NCBI GenBank assembly: GCA_032358255.1
Contig: JAULBX010029599.1
Location: 1 to 64,000 of the forward strand
From: Heterotrichella gracilis
Taxonomy: Eukaryota; Sar; Xanthophyceae; Tribonematales; Xanthonemataceae
Direction of reading: 5' to 3'
Length of the DNA stretch: 64,000 bases
The position numbers were made by a program, and so were the translations under genes. Numbering within the stretch: the first letter of the stretch is position 1; every line of letters starts with the position of its first letter. The notes under the pieces are model-generated. The model was not told the DNA's origin, did not search any database, and worked only from the letters and a program-made list of their open reading frames with translations. This document shows positions 61,079 through 64,000 of this stretch, piece by piece.

Positions 61079-63593
61079 ATGGCTGTAACGGAGGCCAGTA
61101 AGCAGTATTGCAGCACCAAGTCACATCGAGAGCACCAGGCGAAGATGAGAGGTCGTCGAGAGCGCCGGTCTGCGCCCAACACTCCTCGGCGGCCCGAAGG
61201 CGCGCAGCGGCGACCGCTCACCCAATCGAAACTGGTCATGATTATAGCGGCCACAGCGTTGCTGGTGGTGATTGCCTACAGTGCAGGTGTGGGGCATCTC
61301 AAACCTTGTCGTAGCATATTGTGGCTGCCTTTTGCACTGCATGAGGGTGCTTGTGCCAAAGTGTACAAGCTGAAAGAAACGTTGCAACCACGCGAGTAGA
61401 CATCCCTTGCAGCTGCAGCTAGCAAGTTCCGAAGCTAGCCTGTTCCCAGCGTGTCCTGCAGCTCACTCCACCAACACTGAGAACTTGGAGGAATTGGGCA
61501 CCACTTCCAAACCATCTTGATACTCCTAACGGGAACAGCTGGTTGCCAACGCCTTTGTTGTTCCAGCATATGTTTCACCTCCCCCAATCTATTGTGGTGT
61601 CATGGCAGGTCTGCTGGGGAAAGTGGCAGCGCAATCCAAGGCGCGCAGGCAGATCACAGTGATGATGCGCCTCCACAAGTACGCCCTGCCACCCAGCTCC
61701 CCCCTTGCACTACAACACATGTTGTGCGGTGCCCCATGACTGATACCCTTGCGAGCACACTGCACGCGGGAGCGCTGCTTGAACTCCTTAACAAACTTGC
61801 ACTTAATGGTGCAAGCACTCCAGAAGTACAACCCACAGCCCTAAGGCAATCTAACACGAATACCACTCCACATGGCACCCGCCCTGTCCTGTCCTGCCCA
61901 GCGCAATGTCCAACATCCCCCTTGCAAGTTACGGTGCACGCCCACGGCGCCACCACGCTGCACTCGGCCAACAACCCCCCCACCCGTTCCACCCCTTGGA
62001 ACGCCACCTGCCCCTGTTGGACCCCCCCAGCGCATACACCCACACAGGGCCTGGAGTCGCTTTCCCAACCCCAAAACCCTAACCCAACTGGTTCCTTGCC
62101 CGCCAAGTGTAAGACCCCTCCTCTGCCGCAGGGAGAAGTTCCTGGAGTCACGGCCTGAACCCTAGAACCCTTAACCCTAATACCCTCATTCCATTTGATA
62201 CTTGCCTGCTTAGGGAGAGGAAGTTCCTGGAGTCACGGCCTGCAATCTAAAACCCTAAAACCCTAAAGCCTAATTCCTGCCTGCCGCAGGGAGAGGAAGT
62301 TCCTGGAGTCGCGGCGGGCCAAGGAAAGCCTCCAAGGGGTGGTATCCGCGCAGCGCCGCACCTCGGTGACCACCAGGTGCTCCGAAACATGCACCGCCGC
62401 GGGCAACGGGGTGTGCGAGGACGGGCGGGGCAACCATAGTGCCGCGGTGCTGTGCGATCTGGGCACCGACTGCGCCGACTGCGGGTCGTACACCTACGGC
62501 GCGCCTGCGGACTACCGGGGCATGCCCTTCATTGAGCACCCCATACAGACGCTGGCCTTGAACCAGGTGAGAAATACGGGAGGAGAAACAGGGGGGGGAG
62601 GGGGGGACAGGGGAGGGGGGAGTCCCCGTGCAAGGCCTGGGAGTTGGCACCCTCAGGGTTGCAACAAATGCCAGCATGGTGTTCACGCTGCACTCACACA
62701 AGCTCAGCCACACTCGTGGATGCCGAGTCAGCATCAGTGCGCGCGCACCACGGAGCAGCATCAACCTGGCGGTGTGGGGCATTGCCAAGTGCCATGGACA
62801 CAGACCAGATGCCCATGGTCACATGTGCACGATCTTAGGTGCATGATCGCATGTGGATGATCACATGTGCATGATCTTGGGGTGCACAAGCGCATGCGAA
62901 TGCACATAAAGTTGCAGGCGTTGCACACGTGTATACCGTGTATTGCAATGCCCCGTGCCAGCAGCTGCCACCCCCACCCCGGTTCACATGCGATTTTGCA
63001 CATGCGATCGTGCACCCCAAGATCATGCTCATGTGGGTAACGTGGATTGGGGGGGTAATGTGACCCAGGCTGCACACGACAAGGATGTGCTTATTTACTA
63101 ACATTAGTATTATAAGTGTACCCCTGACATGGTGTACTGGCCGACTCGCCCCCTGCACGGCCACCGTTGCCCCCCTGCGGGCGATACCCATTGCTCCTGA
63201 ACCACGCCCCAATCGTCCAGCACCAACCAACCCTGATGACCCTGTGCATATCCACGTCAGTCTGCAAAGACTGTCCCACCGGAGCTACTCCACCCCCGCC
63301 ACCACCGCCGCCACCACCCACCCCACCCACCCCCACACCCCACCGCAGGTGGAGGTCCGGCTGCGCACCACCACCACGCCCATCCCCTTCAAGTTCGCCT
63401 ACACCTCCCCCCAAGTGGACCCCCAGGTCAGCGGCCAAGTGGATCAATCCGGAGCCCTAGACCCCGGCATGACCCCCGTATGGGACCGGATCCTCAAGGG
63501 GTGTGTGGACAGCCGGGGGCACCGCAAGCTTGTGCTGGATGTGGGGGCCTACTTTGGCTATTACTCGCTGCTGGCGGCCAGCTATGGATGCAG
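61079..63593 (+). CDS. Membrane-anchored FkbM-type methyltransferase, 3' end outside window
   Basis: Four exons join in phase (61079-61286, 61609-61678, 62290-62566 and 63349-63593), giving 266 residues before the window ends. The basic N-terminus is followed by one membrane segment (LVMIIAATALLVVIAYSAG, about residues 52-70), a type II topology as in Golgi enzymes. A Cys-rich module follows: CSETCTAAGNGVCEDG, then CDLGTDCADCG. The catalytic start is GHRKLVLDVGAYFGYYSLLA, the motif I SAM-binding loop of FkbM-family methyltransferases, which methylate glycan or other hydroxyl groups. Downstream exons would carry the rest. The donor at 63593 is followed by several decayed copies of the motif I exon end. 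Substrate unknown; a surface-glycan methyltransferase is inference. Confidence 0.78.
62130..62275 (+). repeat. Two echo copies of the third FkbM-gene exon start
   Basis: The real acceptor and start at 62281-62310 (gcagggagaggaagttcctg) recurs at about 62127-62157 and 62213-62245, each followed by GGAGTCACGGCCTG. CCCTAAAACCC-type motifs separate the copies. Confidence 0.85.
62850..63040. repeat. Inverted repeat in an FkbM-gene intron
   Basis: The stretch catgatcttggggtgcac near 62869 is mirrored by gtgcaccccaagatcatg near 63010-63027, with flanking CACATG/CATGTG extending the arms to about 30 bases and about 110 bases between them. A third related copy (cacgatcttaggtgcatgat) lies near 62826. 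Confidence 0.75.
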
Positions 63594-63602
63594 GTACACC
63601 CT

Positions 63603-63960
63603 ACAACCCTACAACCCTGAACCCTACATGAACTTTGGCTGCTATGCGCTGCTGGCGGCCAGCTACGGGTGCAGGTGCGGTGGTTTTGTGTGTGGGGGGG
63701 GAGGGGGGGAACCAAAACCTTTGTTGGGGTTTGGGGGATATGTGCTGCTGGCAATCAGCTTGAGGTGCAGGTGCAAAATGCTGTGAGTTTGGCAGGGTTT
63801 TGGTGGGTTCTGGGTAGATGTGGGGGCATGCTTTGATACTGCTTGCAGCCAGCTATGGGTGCAGATGCGGCATTATGGGGTTGTGATGGGGGTAAGGGAG
63901 GGTTCTGGTAGGTTTTGGGTACCCTTGCTGCTGGCTGCCAGCTAAAGATGCAGCTGCAGA
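63603..63960 (+). repeat. Four echo copies of the FkbM SAM-motif exon end
   Basis: The end of exon 63349-63593 encodes YFGYYSLLAASYGC. Copies follow at about 63630-63677 (closest), 63733-63776, 63815-63873 and 63918-63955. All carry the GCTGCTGGC...CAGCT core with decreasing fidelity and keep a possible donor (GCAGGTGC and the like). Confidence 0.85.
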
Positions 63961-64000
63961 ATGCCACCCGTCAACAGCAGGCAAAATGCTAGACCCCCAA

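Overview
The window looks like nuclear DNA of a green alga (Viridiplantae, chlorophyte or prasinophyte type). The reasons are intron-rich genes with canonical GT-AG borders, many introns carrying plant-type telomere-like CCCTAAA motifs, and proteins whose closest recognisable relatives are plant or algal: augmin subunit 4 (AUG4), a TORTIFOLIA/SPR2-like HEAT protein, a U-box/armadillo protein, a plastid-targeted HO2-like protein, and a root-cap-domain secreted protein. The species call is inference. I see no prokaryotic operons, CRISPR array, rRNA or convincing tRNA, and no recognisable retroelement or virus-like element.

Layout, left to right: a 5'-truncated receptor-like kinase (+, 15-9204); a small secreted paralogue (-, 9981-10791) and the larger root-cap-domain secreted protein it resembles (-, 11862-16682); a membrane-anchored diacylglycerol kinase (+, 17092-24429); a U-box/armadillo protein (-, 25039-27794); the spliceosomal CD2BP2/LIN1 protein (-, 29338-33272); an Mpv17/PMP22 organelle membrane protein (+, 33747-35719); augmin subunit 4 (-, 36619-38384); a secreted SGNH/GDSL hydrolase (-, 39061-41921); a HEAT-repeat microtubule-type protein (+, 42509-48611); a small complex-I-like membrane protein (-, 48778-49350); Mago nashi (+, 49876-50656); a small coiled-coil protein (+, 52175-52477); an HO2-like pseudoenzyme (-, 52531-55546); SNAPC3 (+, 55581-60337); and a membrane-anchored FkbM-type methyltransferase running off the right end (+, 61079 onward). 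For most of these I could assemble exons whose splice phases close exactly, so most models are firm at base level.

The genes do not form one pathway. LIN1, Mago nashi and SNAPC3 serve RNA processing or snRNA transcription. AUG4 and the HEAT protein are microtubule-related. The kinase, root-cap, SGNH and FkbM proteins are secretory or surface proteins.

The most unusual property of the window is structural. In at least six genes the ends of exons, with their splice sites, are repeated as one to four decayed copies inside the neighbouring intron. I call these exon-edge echoes, and many lie beside CCCTAAA-type motifs. They hit functionally critical exons: the kinase alpha-C/hinge exon and its DVYSFGV exon, the DGK GNDLAR exon, the FkbM SAM-binding motif exon, and others. 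They could be traces of intron birth by tandem duplication, or a source of alternative exons. I found no described system that names this pattern.
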